Source of the DNA: Hyposmocoma kahamanoa
Lineage: Eukaryota > Arthropoda > Insecta > Lepidoptera > Cosmopterigidae
Assembly (NCBI RefSeq): GCF_003589595.1
Contig: NW_020653750.1
Coordinates: 6,608,160-6,672,159 of the forward strand
Length of the DNA: 64,000 bases
Reading direction: 5' to 3'
Each line of letters starts with the position of its first letter. Within the stretch, counting starts at the first letter, position 1. The translations under genes were made by a program, and so were the position numbers. The notes under the pieces are model-generated. The model saw nothing but the letters and a program-made list of their open reading frames with translations, did not search any database and was not told the DNA's origin. This document shows positions 21,330-33,600 of this stretch, one piece after another.

Positions 21330-23990
21330 GACGGTAGGTCAAATTATTTTAGGCTACCACGGTTCTAAGTAGAAATATCACTATAGTAATAATTATAGCT
21401 ATTAAGTGGATTATTGTATAGGTTGCTTGAACTTTTAAATTGTATGGGAGTATATATCGTCGGTTTATTGCCAAAACTCACTAAATGCAAAAAGTCACTA
21501 AATCGAGTTATTGCAACCGTTGAATTTAGCGCATCCGATTCTACGTAAGCAAAATTCATAACCTTCGTAGCTTTCTTATTTTCAACAATTCGTGAAATTC
21601 ATTAGTAGTGTTAGGAGGGTTCTCAGTTATTAAAATTAATTAACATATTATATAACTCATTCAGAAAACTGTTTTATTGGCGGAGGTACATTTAGAATAT
21701 CAACAAAATAGGCTAAGTGACAGTGAATTTTGAAAAAAATCATGCACATAACAAAACAACTAATAATTAAATATAGTTTAAGGAAGTCTGACTGTCCAAC
21801 AGAGAAAAAAGCAAAGTTCTCAAAAAGCAGTGATTTTTCTTGTTTAAAAGTCATGAACTTTGGTTTTATTGTAATACTTATTGTGGCCAAAAGAGAACAA
21901 TTTTTTTATTCGAATTTAAAAAAGAAACATTTTCCTAACTCACTGTCAAATGGTGCTCAAATAGTCCAATAAAAACATACTTTTGACTACAGAATTTGTA
22001 TTTCTTGGTTTTAGATAAAATACTGAAATTATGAGACTTTACATTGTAAAACTTTAACAACAATTTTTTTCTCAGTCATTTAGTCAGTTTTGGCTGTAAA
22101 CCGACAATATTATGGAATTCGGTTGATGTTCTTTTGTATTACGTAAATGTGTGAAGTTTACACGTAAATTAAACTTCACAAGTTTGCTTAATATACACTT
22201 TTATAGGTATGCATTGAAGAGTGGGTATCTAATAGGGTTAACCCGTTAGTCTACGGGGTCATGATGAAAAAGTTAATTTTATTTCATAAACTTGGTTATG
22301 GGCTGGGAATAAAACACTATTATACACAAAATAAAGTCTAAAACTAGAAGAATAGAAGAAGAAATAAATTACCAATTCAAATCATAAACTCAAAGAACGA
22401 GTTATGAATAAAATGGAATATAAATTATTTAATATTTTACGGGTATTAATTGTTAACATGAAATGACGGGGTCAGATTCTGGCTGTCCGTGGTCGTCGGC
22501 CGTGCGAGGAAATCTGTAAAATCACACACCGTGGAAGACCGATTTAGGTACACTTGAAATCGTCAAATTTATTACTCCTTGTTACTGCTATTGCTACTCA
22601 TTCGTTAACACGAATTTAATTATTGTCATACTTTAAGTACATAAACGATTTGAACTTAACATTATAATTGAAGTAATTCTTCATATTAATTATATTTAAA
22701 AAATTACGACTAAATTAATGTCTGCTTCATATCATTTATGTATTTGAGTTTAGCAATAATAATATATAAAAGTATCTAAATCCTTTTCTAAAAAAATACC
22801 AACCAATCAAGCCTTCCAAAAGCGTTAACCAATGAAATCTCAGTTTGTTAACCCACCAAAAACGGTGGGGCGAAGCTTGATGGTATGGTTGCAGAAGTAC
22901 GTTTATTCAGTCTGAGTTAGGATTTTCTAGAGGTAATACTGTGAATACTGTGGGTGACGTATGTAAAGGTTATTAATTTAAATAGGTATGTACATATTAT
23001 CCTTTTCTTATGTAATTTAGTAACGAACTGTCTTGTATACTATTTGCTGAAAAGGAATTAAATGTGTTAGCAAAAACTATTGTTTAATCTGTTATTTACT
23101 TTAAAATGCTTAACACTACTTACAATAAGTACTAAATTTGGAAAATTAGTTGTCGATTTCTTTACGATGGGGAATTTAAGAAAGAAAGACGACAACACTG
23201 GATGTGACGGCGAAAGCCGACTTGCTCGGGTTATTAAAAATGAAAGGAATATGTTTATTAAAAGTCTGCAGTGATTATTCTTCGGTTCTTTCCTAACCGA
23301 ATCGATTGGGTAAGCTAATAAATGATTGAAAGTGAATTGTATTAAGATGTTTCCTTTCGTGCTTTAGATGCTACCTTAATTACTTAAGTATTTAGTTGAG
23401 AAATTGCTTACATTCGTAAGACAGGTTCCCTTGAGAATCATGAATAAAGAAACTCTATCAGATAGTCGATTTTTCTTGAGAACCTTATTCTATTACATTA
23501 CAGTTCAATTGATTAATATAAATTTTAGTCACTACCAGCCCTTTGGAATGAAATCCTCAATAATGCAAGACGTTATACTATATTTTACACACACAGTACC
23601 ACTTTGCTAACGGTTAATGTTTAATTTCCTGTTTAAATATTCATTACAAAGTCTCTGTATTGTCGCTGCGTCAGCTAACAGGCATGGCTGCATGCCAACT
23701 TGAAATCGGAAGCTCCACAAATGAGGACCCGCCAAGAAGTAATGTTATTTTTAATACAGGGCTATTTTTAATCAAAACTCATTATAAGAGATCGTTAAAT
23801 AAATACATTTTTACAAGGATTACAAAGAAGATTTTATTTAATGTATTCTTTGCTTTTTCCTCTGCAATAAATATTATTAAAAAAAAGATTTTCGATCAGA
23901 GTGTGCTCAAACCAGTTTCTGTTGCCTCATCGTCCCTACGGCTCTTGTCAACTCTGCAGATCGACCCTACAACGAGTTTATTGTGACAGT
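21330..23990. other. no recognisable feature
   Basis: AT-rich. Several ORFs of 60-110 codons occur on both strands without recognisable domains. A 10-bp hairpin (TGTGAAGTTT/AAACTTCACA) lies at about 22150-22180. Confidence 0.5.
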
Positions 23991-24070
23991 TTTTGCTAGC
24001 GACCGCGTAAATTACTTCCCAATTTTATATGGCAAATTATACAGCGCCCCCAGCAGTCACAAGAAACAAC
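23991..24070. repeat. half-copy of the CGCGTAAATTACTT hairpin element
   Basis: GCGACCGCGTAAATTACTTC, TTTATATGGCAAATTATACA and CAGTCACAAGAAACAAC match one arm and the loop of the hairpin element at 48400-48515. A family 1 copy follows directly, so one element probably inserted into or next to the other. Confidence 0.6.
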
Positions 24071-24348
24071 TTTTTTTTTTATATAATATCAAGTGACGGT
24101 GCAAACAAGTCGTGCGCCTGATGGTAAGCTACACGCCTGTCCATCCAATCCTAAAGATCTGAGGGGCACTGCCACTACGCCCGGCATCCTGAGACATAAG
24201 TTCACAAGTCTCATTTACCTGTAATTTCACCAGCACCCCTTAAAACCGAAACACAGTAATGCTAATATTACTACTTAGCGGCAGAAATAGGTAAGATGGC
24301 AGTACTTCCCTGGACGAACTGCTACAGAACGAGCTCTACTGCTACTAA
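24071..24348 (-). repeat. SINE-like family 1, copy 3
   Basis: T10 followed by ATATAATATCAAGTGACGG at the left (the A-rich 3' end on the minus strand) through CTACTGCTACTAA at the right. Nearly full length. It lacks the stretch around CACTCAGAGCTTTAAATCGC. Confidence 0.85.
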
Positions 24349-24597
24349 AGTTCACAAATTTAATGTCGAAGTAATCGCATAATATAATAATAAAAAATAC
24401 AGAAGAAGAGATCCTCCTCCTTTTTAAATTCGGTTAAAAATATATATTGCTCTTGATTGATAGTTTAAATTTACTACTGAATTAAAAAACGCTATTAATG
24501 TCCGGTACTATTTCATTTAAAGGAAATGACGTTACAAAAACATGCATTCTTACAAGAGGAAAATATAATACCAAGGTCTTTAAAAAAGACAATATCA

Positions 24598-24822
24598 ACA
24601 ATAATAATAATAACGAACACACGCAATGTAGCCCCGCACTAGGGAAACCCTGTGTTGTGGGTGCCATGGGCACACACATAGACAACTACAAATTACACCC
24701 AAACTCACGAGAGAAATAAATGTAGGCCACACAAATTTTTCTCCCGGCCCGGTAATCGTACCTGGTACCTCTGCGTGACAGTCGAGCATGGTAACCGTTC
24801 GGCCACGGAGGCAATTAAACCG
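24598..24822 (-). repeat. tRNA-derived SINE, full-length head
   Basis: On the minus strand it begins TGCCTCCGTGGCCGAACGGT, which holds an A box (TGGCCGAACGG), followed by a B-box-like GGTACGATTAC. The body TTTATTTCTCTCGTGAGTTT…CCCATGGCACCCACAAC…CCCTAGTGCGGGG leads to a (GTT/ATT)n tail. The B box carries changes at GTTCG, so pol III promotion may be weak. A second copy is at 45241-45396. Confidence 0.75.
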
Positions 24823-24869
24823 ATACAACATGTTAAGGACATAATATCGATGGAACGGCTGAAACAGGT

Positions 24870-25135
24870 CTGTTTTATTTACAGCCCCCGGCCCGATCTG
24901 CCGTCGGAGAGTTGGTCGCAGAGGGAGAGCTAAGGCTCGGTAATTGCCGACATAGGTGGGTAACGGGTGGCGAAAGCCCCCGTGAGCCGCAGACTTAGGA
25001 AAATCCGTCCCTCGTTACTGCTGGACCCGAGATGGCGGTGTACGTGTTCCACGTCTGCCTCTTAGGATTGCTGACGGGGAGACAAGAACTCTCCCGAAAA
25101 CTTCCCGAAAAACGAGGTGTAAGTGGCAGGACAAA
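24870..25135 (+). repeat. GC-rich retroelement fragment
   Basis: Distinctly GC-rich island (GGTGGGTAACGGGTGGCGAA, AAATCCGTCCCTCG, GACCCGAGATGGCGG). No conserved frame. The composition and GGTAACGGGTGGCGAAAGCC-type motif resemble 5' or intergenic parts of R1-like LINEs, but this is not proven. Confidence 0.4.
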
Positions 25136-25366
25136 TGTTGTAACTTTTAATACGACTGTTTCATTAAAAGTAACCCAATTATATGTGACCCTTATCCACT
25201 ATTTATGTATTTTTATTGTTCTAGATACTTGTAAAGTCAAGAGTATATCAAACACCTTGAGCTTTGGGCCGTTCTTATCACAAGTGCTAAAGGGTCGAAT
25301 TTAAATCATAAATATACTACACTACAATTTTCTCTTAGCATTTGACTCAATTTGCGTTACCAATCC

Positions 25367-25452
25367 ATGTGTTTGTAGTTCATCAACACCCTTTCGAAAT
25401 CGGAACGCTGTAACTCACATTACGGCTTGGCGGCAGAAAAAGGTGTAGTATC
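25367..25452 (-). repeat. SINE-like family 1, fragment
   Basis: CACCCTTTCGAAATCGGAAC, GTAACTCACATTACGGCTTG and GCGGCAGAAAAAGGTG correspond to the 5' third of the element. Both ends are missing. Confidence 0.65.
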
Positions 25453-25562
25453 CTTTGTCGATTAACACAATTTGAACAACGGCAGCAATTTTTTTTAGAG
25501 AATCTCTTTAAAAATTTGTGAACAAAACTCTAAATATTATTTTAGTATTGATACAAAAATCA

Positions 25563-25640
25563 AATAAAAACAAAGAAAAATTCCTTCGTTCCGGATAAAC
25601 TCGAAACAGCGACCTCGCCATAGGTTTCTCACAGCAAAAA
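25563..25640 (-). repeat. tRNA-derived SINE fragment, inverted partner of the next copy
   Basis: On the minus strand it reads GGCGAGGTCGCTGTTTCGAG, then GAACGAAGGAATTTTTCTTT, which matches the B-box side and tail of the SINE at 25641-25830. The two copies lie head to head. Confidence 0.6.
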
Positions 25641-25830
25641 ACCGTTAAAAACCGAAAACATGACAACAATACTCGCAACTAGCACACAGAGAAATTCATA
25701 TGGTCTGCTGACTCATTCCGTAGGTCATTTGGAAGAGCGATAACCCTGGTATGGCGAGGACGCTGGTTTCAATCCAAATGAAGGAATTTTTCTTTGCGTT
25801 TTTTAGATCTTTGTATCTGAAAGAATACTC
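25641..25830 (+). repeat. tRNA-derived SINE (family with GAAGGAATTTTT tail)
   Basis: The tRNA-like part CATTTGGAAGAGCGATAACC…GGACGCTGGTTTCAATCC (B box GGTTTCAATCC) is followed by GAAGGAATTTTTCTTTGCG. A related, cleaner head is seen on the minus strand at 54.7 and 63.6 kb. Confidence 0.65.
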
Positions 25831-25999
25831 AGAACTTTTTTCTTGAATTTTTCAACGATATTTTCTAGAAAAATTTCAGACGTTTAAAAGACATCATATC
25901 GATCGAAGGATTTTTTCTTTGTGTTTCTTCGATCTTTATATAAATACTAACAACAAGGTACATACCATGAATGTCATGGCAGTAAAAACATCAAGAGAT

Positions 26000-28900
26000 T
26001 CTATAAAATAAACATATTTCTTTAAACTGTAAAATGAAAATAAATAGCCAGGGTTGAGGGTAATTCGATTCGAGTAACAATTTCCATAGTTCTAGAAGTT
26101 CATTTATCATTCAAACGTTATTACGCTGGCTGTTTTTGCCGCTTTTAAAGGGAAAAAACTTAAAATTGCATTGAGATGAAAATATAATATTTCCAGAAAA
26201 AAATTTGAGGAAGGAAGACCTTGTGGAAGGCCCAGACCCAGCAAAAAGGAACGGTGTATCGTAGTTTCATATAACCCAGTGTCCCAGTAACTAGAATAAA
26301 ATACATATACATATATGAAATAAGACCTTGTATTAAAGTATAAACTTTTCTGGTTTCAGACGATGAATAAAATTTGGCCATCATGTACGCTTAGGTAATT
26401 ATAATGGAAAAAATTGTTAAGGTAGATCATATCAATTTAGAGAAACTACTTAACTATGACTTCCTAGGTGACGGTATTGTGTACGAGTATGTAACAAACG
26501 TTTAAGTATTCAACACTGAAATATGAGTAAATTTTGATGTTAATTTGTACCTGAAAGTAGATAAAATACCTTACATATATACACATTTTTTATGGAAAAT
26601 AAAAACAAAACTCTCTTTGTTTCCAGAACCTCCATAGAACACAATCCAACTTGAGAATACACTTAGACACCGTAAAACATTTTTAACGGAGATGAATGGC
26701 GGCTTAGGATTACCAAGTTAAAAAAGTAATTATTATGAAGGTCGTCTTAAATCCAGTAACAACGATGAAATGCGAAAAGGGTCTGGAACAATATAATCAA
26801 CTAATAGACTTAACCTTGGTGCAGGGGTTTTTAAGTTATAAGATATATGTGACATCTGGCCTCCAAGTCTGCTAATTTTAAACCATCTGTTATATGTCAA
26901 TTAATTTAGTATTCTGCTAAATGTTAAGAGTGTGATTGTCAGTGGCTAGCCATCGATCGCCATTCAACCGCCGCCAATGCAATTTTTCGGTATCTTGCTC
27001 TTCAATTGCGAGACATCGCACGTCGATGATGTTGTTTAATAATTATTGGACGTTTATTTCGATTCGTTTTCACTTACAATTTACTTCAATTGTAAGTGAA
27101 AACGAATGTCAATTATCGAGATTTATTTTATGAAAAATACATTTATTTTTAAGATTAATTTGCTCCTTATACGAGATAAAAATTAAGATATGTATAGTAA
27201 TTTCCATAGTAGGTTTAATAAGGCAACATCGATTGTTAGTGATTGAATCAATGAATGAATGCCATCACTGTCATTCCACTCATACTCCATTGTTATTCAA
27301 TTGCCATTATAAGTAGATTTTAGCAGAACAACAAATATTATTATATGGCATGTATTTAAATGATGAATTTACATTTGCAAAGGCATCTGGCAAAAAATCT
27401 AAACGGTCATCTTTTTTAATGATTGATCCCTTTTCTTTGAGACATAAATTAAATCAATTGATATTTTAATCTTTTCTCAGCTACGTAAAAATGTTTGATT
27501 TATATAAATTAATTTTGACACTTTTATATTGGGTCTCAAAAGTGAGACAAATGAGCATTAAATATATAATTTAGATACTTATTTTTAAAACTATATTTGA
27601 GTTAATTATATTTGAATACTAATATTGTATTAACTATAATATAATTTGACTTGAAAACATGTTCGGAAATGCAAATAAATTGGTTTCTGGCGGCTGCCGC
27701 GACACGCTCGCTTCGCTCGCTCGGCTCATACTTCTTTTTCATATATTAACCTAACCTACCGAAAGGAGGGCGCAACCAAGCAACCTAGATTTGTTAGGAG
27801 ATCAATATTAAAAGATATGCTGGTTATAAATGTCATCAATCGTTAAAAAGACAGACCAATAATAAAAAAAGAGGCTCTAATATTGTTATCGAATACCAAA
27901 ATTTAATTTAATATGCTTAAACATAATAATAGTGTTACCTTGAATGCAGTTCATTTATAATTTATCCGTAGATCAACTAATGTAGATGGAACAATTAATA
28001 TACATAACAAATACAAAAAAAATGTCGTTTATATAAAAGGTGCACATTTACAATATATCTTTGAGGATCAAATTATATTATCAAATATTATCCCTTATTG
28101 TAATTGTAATATAGTCTCAGTGGAGTCTCTATAGAATTACTACGGAAAAAAAGAAAGTATTTAAGTGGTCTATGGCAGTTACAATGACTTATGGCCGTGG
28201 TAAGACGTAGGTAGTATATGCTAGTAGAATGAAGCCTCGACGGAGTGATAGCCTTCTTATCGTAAATGGCATAAGGTAGAATTTAAATCTTAAATGTCAA
28301 GCTTGATGTACTCTTGACCTTGCATACTACTGAAATATTAAAGAACAACAAAGAACAGGCTTTAAAATTTAACACATGGTAAATTTTTATGAGTTTATAA
28401 TTTGGACTTGCTAGAAGGTATACAATGATTACAAAGTTATGACACACGCCTGAAAAATAATTACCGACGTCGTAATGAAAGTCGGCCTTACTCGAGCAAG
28501 CGAGGTTTGTTAATTCTGTTGACGAGTTAGTAACTTCTGCGCGTGTATCATGTATTATCTCACGTAATACTTATGTCTCAACGCAAACATTTTGCGAGTC
28601 GGGTTTATATTTTCTGAGAAATAATAAAATTTGTTAATTTTATTATTTCGTAGGGGATTACTACGGGCACGAAATAATAAAATCATTAAATTAATAACCA
28701 ATTTTGGATTAGTAAAGTTCGATTACGAACTCTTATAATAATACATAATAATTATTATAATAATGAGTCGCCCACTTGATGTTTAAGGCCACGCTAAAAC
28801 GAAATTCGTACATAATTTTTTATGCTTGACTGGGAGAGTTATTTCAAATATTTTAAGTACTCAATTTTATAACTTTCATGTATAAAGGCACTTTTATATA

Positions 28901-29020
28901 TTAACGTGCAAGACAATTACACCAATTGGCAGGCCTTCAATAAGGAAATATCCTGTACGGCATAGTATCAGAGCAATGAAATTCACTATGAGGCACAACC
29001 TAGAACATTGAAACTAATTT
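26000..29020. other. no gene; small hairpins only
   Basis: AT-rich throughout. A short GC patch lies at 27690-27730 (GGCGGCTGCCGCGACACGCT). An interrupted inverted repeat TTTTATTATTTCGT / ACGAAATAATAAAA lies at about 28637-28685. The ORFs show no recognisable domains. Confidence 0.45.
27062..27107. repeat. perfect 20-bp hairpin, 6-nt loop
   Basis: ATTCGTTTTCACTTACAATT (27062-27081) and its exact reverse complement (27088-27107) enclose TACTTC. No related copy was noticed in the window. Confidence 0.9.
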
Positions 29021-29030
29021 AGAAAATTTA

Positions 29031-29116
29031 TTTTCTCTAAGTGGTCCTACCGGAATCGAATCAGGGGCTTCCTTGTCTAGCGCCTACAGTGCAAACCGCT
29101 GAGCCACTGATATCGT
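29031..29116 (-). repeat. tRNA-like SINE head
   Basis: Minus strand: TATCAGTGGCTCAGCGGTTT with A box TGGCTCAGCGG, then CCTGATTCGATTCCGGTAGG with B box GATTCGATTCC. Spacing fits a tRNA-derived pol III promoter. No CCA end or full cloverleaf could be confirmed, so this is called SINE-derived rather than a tRNA gene. Confidence 0.6.
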
Positions 29117-29151
29117 CAAAATAATTTATATAAAAGATTATCTGCTTTCGA

Positions 29152-29270
29152 GCTCTTAAGTTTTTGCGATTATTACACAAAGGAAATTAAGCTTTATTTT
29201 TCGGGTCTAAATCGCGTATATTTGTTTTTTCAAACAAACCAACGTTTCATGCCCTTTACAGGTCCCATGC
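29152..29270 (+). repeat. family 3 repeat
   Basis: Starts GAGCTCTTAAGTTTTTGCGA with TTACACAAAGGAAAT, then TAAATCGCGTATATTTG, CAAACAAACCAACGTTTCAT and TACAGGTCCCATG. The CG of TTTCG is lost here (TTTCAT). Confidence 0.6.
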
Positions 29271-29683
29271 TTATTATCGACTTTTTTATAGTCTGTTGAC
29301 AATGATTTTGCTTAAAACACTATCAGAAAAAGACATTTTCTCTAAAACAACAATCTCTATCAATTGACATAACAAAACTTTGTTAAAGGTACATCCATGA
29401 CCAACCAATACATCTGGAGTCGACATAAATATACTCCCTCAGGCGTGATTGGCGTGATCGATCTCACACACCTGCCGTGTGAATAGAGTAATTAATTCAA
29501 CTACCTGCAGATATTACCCCTATAATTAGAAATATTACGTTATATCGTCGTAAAGAGCCCTCTCTAAAAGGTGCACAGGGATGCATTGGGGACAATTGAC
29601 AATATTTAGTGATAATCATATACGACTGCTTGAACTTGGACCATTGTGTGAGTTATAATATGCAGTGGTTTAGTTGGCAAAAG

Positions 29684-29990
29684 TTTTTTTTAATGGTACC
29701 AGATGACGGGACGAATAAGTCGCGCGCCTGGTGGCAAGCGACACGCCTATCGATAACAGTTGCAATGTTACTCAGAGCTTTAAATCGCAAAGATCTAAGG
29801 GGCATTGCCACTGCGCCCGTCACTCTGAGACATAAGTAGACAAGTCTCATGTGCCTGTAATTTCACCAGCACCTTTACATTCCAAAACCGCAACGCAGTA
29901 ATACTCACATTACTGATTGGGAGCAGAAATAGGTAAGGTGGCAGTACTTCCTTGTATGAACTCTTCCACAAGAAGCTCTACTGCTACTTA
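29684..29990 (-). repeat. SINE-like family 1, full-length copy
   Basis: Covers the whole consensus from the T run at the left (A-rich 3' end) to GAAGCTCTACTGCTACTTA at the right, about 307 bases. This is one of the most complete copies. The 65-76 codon ORFs on both strands here are inside the repeat. Confidence 0.85.
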
Positions 29991-31267
29991 AATTTACGAG
30001 AGAATCTGCATTATTACAAAAATAAACTCCACAAATGTTATGCGTTAAAACTTTCTGCTACATCAGTATTTATTTTGTCAAAGTAAAACAGAGCTCACTC
30101 AGCGGCTACTACATTTTCTTGGAATTACGACAGATGGCCACAACTACAAGTCTTTTAGTGGATGTTACTTTAATTGGCCTTTACTGGTCGGCTAGAAGCC
30201 ATTAAGGTTTCCTGTCAGTATGTGCCCTATGGCTTCGCTTCACTAATAACCACACAGGTTTTAATTGTACAAATTCTCTTTCTTTGCCTTTTGGCGACGT
30301 CAGCGTAAAAGTCTACCAGAAGCTCTGTAAAGTTTCTAAAGATCCATTATACTTTGCTAATAGCGTATACTTTGCGACCACTTTTTTTTGCGAATAATTT
30401 GGACTGTTGTTGTTGCGATGTTGTCCATATTGATTTTAAAACTTTGGAAGAGCAACTCGACTTCTTCCATCTATATGATTCGTAAAAAAATATTTCAGAT
30501 TTTTATTCTTCACGATGGAACAGAGCAGCTTATTATAATATTATTTGGTTGTAGGGTGGAATGTACAGATGGTATCACATCAAATTAGTTGTTGACGTAT
30601 CTTGTTCCATTGTATTGGAGGCAATATTCGAACAAACGTATCACGCGGGTCTCTCGTACTGTGATGAAAGTAACACTCGGTGCACATACATTTTATTGTA
30701 GAAATAAAGAAAGTGAAGGTACAGGAAGGGGAAAAACAGGCTGTAACAAAATGTAATGGATATAAAACCAGGTACAATGATGTAAAAACACTCCCTACTT
30801 AAATGAAATACAGGTTAACAGATTAGACATGGTAAAAAAGGGATTTACCTCAAAAGGGCTTTTATTTTGTACAAATATTATGTTTTACAAGTAGTTAAGT
30901 TGCATGATTTTCAATGGTATAACTCATCAGAATTTTATGTGAAGTCGAGCACGTCTCCTCGCTTCGGAAATTTAGTAGGGAGTGTTGATTGATGGAACGA
31001 AGAAAAGTAAGAGTAACGAAGAAAAGGACTTTAAGAACGATTCAAAATTTCAAAAAATAATGTTGGTCAGGAACTAGAGAAAAGGTTGGGATGACGATCA
31101 AAGATATCGCATCGTCACAAAGTGTATAGCTTTATGTACTCTGCCGTCCTAACAGAAAGTGAGGTAAATAGCATTTTGACGAAATTGAGTTAAATACATA
31201 ATCGCTAACACCAAAACAAGATCTACATTTGGCTCTACCTCACGTATCAAAATTCCCATGGGAACCC
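29991..31267. other. no recognisable feature
   Basis: AT-rich. ATCTTGTTCCATTGTATTGG at about 30598-30617 resembles ATCTTGTTCCATTGCAGTGG at about 50588-50607, so a dispersed repeat fragment is possible. Confidence 0.4.
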
Positions 31268-31401
31268 TGTAATACAGGAGTGAAACTGCAGAAACTTAGC
31301 ACAATATATAACATTTGCTAATTTAAAGTGCAGTAAGATTAGGTACTATATAATTTTTGAATCAAATTTGTGTCAATGGTGATGGAATTCTAGCACTAAA
31401 C

Positions 31402-31573
31402 GCAGTACCTAATAGTTGCTGCACATTTTTTATTTATGTTTTACAAAATCTACCATCTCAGAGTCAATGATAACTGCAGTATCTAACAGTTACTGCACTA
31501 ATTTTAATTATTTTTTACAAAATCTACCATCTTAGAGCTAATTATAAGTGCAGTATCTATTATATACTGCAGT
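31402..31573 (+). repeat. 74-bp tandem repeat with palindromic GCAGTATCTA heads
   Basis: Units begin GCAGTACCTAATAGTTGCTG (31402), GCAGTATCTAACAGTTACTG (31476) and GCAGTATCTATTATATACTG (31550), an exact 74-base spacing. The third is partial. Each head is a small palindrome (TGCAGTA…TACTGCA). Each unit body carries TTTTACAAAATCTACCATCT. Further heads without the body occur at about 31645, 33455-33486 and 33571, so the repeat is not confined to the array. Confidence 0.85.
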
Positions 31574-32549
31574 TATTCTAAAGAAATCTATACTAACATT
31601 TTGTAGTTGCAATTCTAATAAAACTGTAATAACTCGTAAAGATACTGCAGTTATAATTGGTAAGACGACGTCTCTAAGCTAGTGGCAATCAGTCATCGCA
31701 CAGAGGAGTATTTCTAAGCAAAAATCGATCAAAAGTCGATTTTAAAAATTTTGTTAAAAAGTAATCTACGAGTACAAAACGTGCATCGTTAAAGCTTAGT
31801 AACCGTTACACTACTAAACGGGAATTTCAGCGCTCCTATTTAAAAGTAATATTTCAACCCAATTCTGTGTTTATGTGTAGTGACATTTTTGTAATACCCA
31901 TTGATGAACATTGAAGAGCTTCCTCTTACGTACTTACTTTCTCCTACGTACTTTAATTTAAAATTATATTTTCCGGATTGCACTTGATAAAGTGATATTT
32001 CTCACCGTATACTTTCCACAATAAAAACAACGTTTTGTTTTGTAATCACTATATTCACACATGGATATGTATATCAGTTAACCCTAGTTAAGTTATGATT
32101 TTGTGAGTAACTTAAAACTTAGTTATTCTTGATAATGTTTTTAAATAAAAAAGTCCCGCAGCTACATTTTACACAGACTTTTGTTAAATTCTGTTCCTTT
32201 TTTGAGCAGTACAACGCAAATGCCACAGAAAAAAGTATTTTTTTTCTCCAGTAAGACATAGGAACTTCTGCTGCCGGAAGCATCGGACGCAACATCAACT
32301 TAGGTATAATGAAGATGACGATGGATCCTATGACGACGAATCCCATTAATATTATATTTTTTGCGATTAATTTTCAATACAACGGAAAATATGACAGTAT
32401 TTTAAATACAATATAATGACTATAAACTGCTTTTTATTACATGTCAAGTTGATAAAAATCACAAAATCATTTAGAGCAACTTTTGAGGTGAAATATTCCT
32501 CTGTTCGTCTAACACTTGTGAAAAAGTATTATGTTTGACATATAAAGCT

Positions 32550-32627
32550 GATCTTAAGTAAAATAATTCATCAGAGAAGACTTGAAGATCTTGATCTTAA
32601 GTAAAATAATTCATCAGAGAAGATGTT
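32550..32627 (+). repeat. 43-bp tandem duplication
   Basis: GATCTTAAGTAAAATAATTC… at 32550 recurs at 32593, giving one full unit and 35 bases of the second without a mismatch. A recent slippage or unequal-exchange event. Confidence 0.85.
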
Positions 32628-32659
32628 AATAGCAGTTGTCGTAGCATTAATAATAATAT

Positions 32660-32798
32660 CGAGTTTTTAGGTTTTCGCGATTGTTACACACGTCAACCGT
32701 GACCATGGGACCTGTAAAGTGCTCGAAACGTCGGTCGGTTTGTTTGAAAAAAACAAATATACGCGATTTAAATCTGGAAAAATAGTTTCATTTCCTAA
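32660..32798 (-). repeat. family 3 repeat, inverted-junction copy
   Basis: Starts GAGTTTTTAGGTTTTCGCGA then TTGTTACACACG in one sense, and joins at CGTCAACCGTGACCATGGGA to the rest of the family in the opposite sense (CGAAACGTCGG, CAAATATACGCGATTTAAAT, GGAAAAATAGTTTCATTTCC). The head-to-head arrangement differs from the copy at 13.3 kb. Confidence 0.65.
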
Positions 32799-33139
32799 TA
32801 ATAATATAGTTTTTAATAAGGAAACGTGATTTCAAATTATAGTTCCTCAACTAAGTAATTGTAATAAGGAGACTGAACTTTAATAACTTCAATATAAGAC
32901 AAGGTTTGATTTTTATTCTATTGTTTATTGTCAATCGAAATGTGATTAAGGGTCTATATATCTGGGAAGAATATATCTGGGATTTGAACAAATAAATATC
33001 ACAGGAATTTTCTTTGTTTTATTTTAATTTTATAAATGTACGAAATTTATATATCTATATAAAATACTATATTTTCTCATCTCTTTATATTCCCAATCCA
33101 ATTAAAAGTTTGTCCAACTTGGGAAATAGTAATAGAAAT

Positions 33140-33245
33140 CATTTATTCCTTGAATAAGCAGTTGTGTATACAATAAACAGTGGGACTCGAACTCTTACCG
33201 TAGCCTATCATGTACGCTTGTAATACCAGTGGCATTACTCAGTCG
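33140..33245 (-). repeat. tRNA-like SINE fragment
   Basis: Minus strand carries a good B box in AAGAGTTCGAGTCCCACTG and a weak A-box region TGCCACTGGTATTACAAGCG. The body beyond is too short to place in a family. Confidence 0.4.
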
Positions 33246-33451
33246 TTGCTAACACAGAAGAGAAGGAAGCGAGAAAAGATGAAAGAAAAAAGTGAAGGGA
33301 GGGAATCAGGCCACCGATACTCTCCAAAACCTCAAGAAATGCAGCATTCTGCCGCTTTACGTCGATGTTTAGTAAGAAAATACTAACAAATTGTGAGTTT
33401 CGACTGTATAAACAATTAGAAAATAGCATCAATATGAAGTGTATTTATAGC

Positions 33452-33600
33452 AAAAACTGCAGTCACTTAATAGATACTGCAGTTATTTATTATATATACT
33501 ATTATTAATTTATTTTTGTTTTTTTAGTTTCTAGATTAATTAGCAGTACAATATTTATCTAATAATAAGTGCAGTATCTAAGGTACTTACTGCCGTCATG
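33452..33600. repeat. scattered TGCAGTATCTA palindromic motifs
   Basis: ACTGCAGTCACTTAATAGAT, ACTGCAGTTATT and AAGTGCAGTATCTAAGG reproduce, in both senses, the heads of the 74-bp repeat at 31.4 kb, here without its body. They end 120 bases before the Tc1 element. Confidence 0.6.

Noticed and set aside
20970..21368. 132-codon plus-strand ORF
   Set aside because: Its second half is the chimeric SINE fragment at 21211-21320. The rest has no recognisable motif.
23660..23986. 108-codon plus-strand ORF
   Set aside because: No recognisable family. Flanked by repeats and of ordinary AT-rich composition.
27740..27770. telomere-like TTAACCTAACCTACC
   Set aside because: Only two partial units, not a TTAGG array.
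31402..31573. CRISPR-like array at the 74-bp repeats
   Set aside because: The units are fully tandem with repeated interiors rather than unique spacers, and the genome is eukaryotic.
32700..32740. hammerhead ribozyme in family 3
   Set aside because: A GAAAC…GTC core is present but no CUGANGA box is visible at the right place, so a working ribozyme is not supported by eye.
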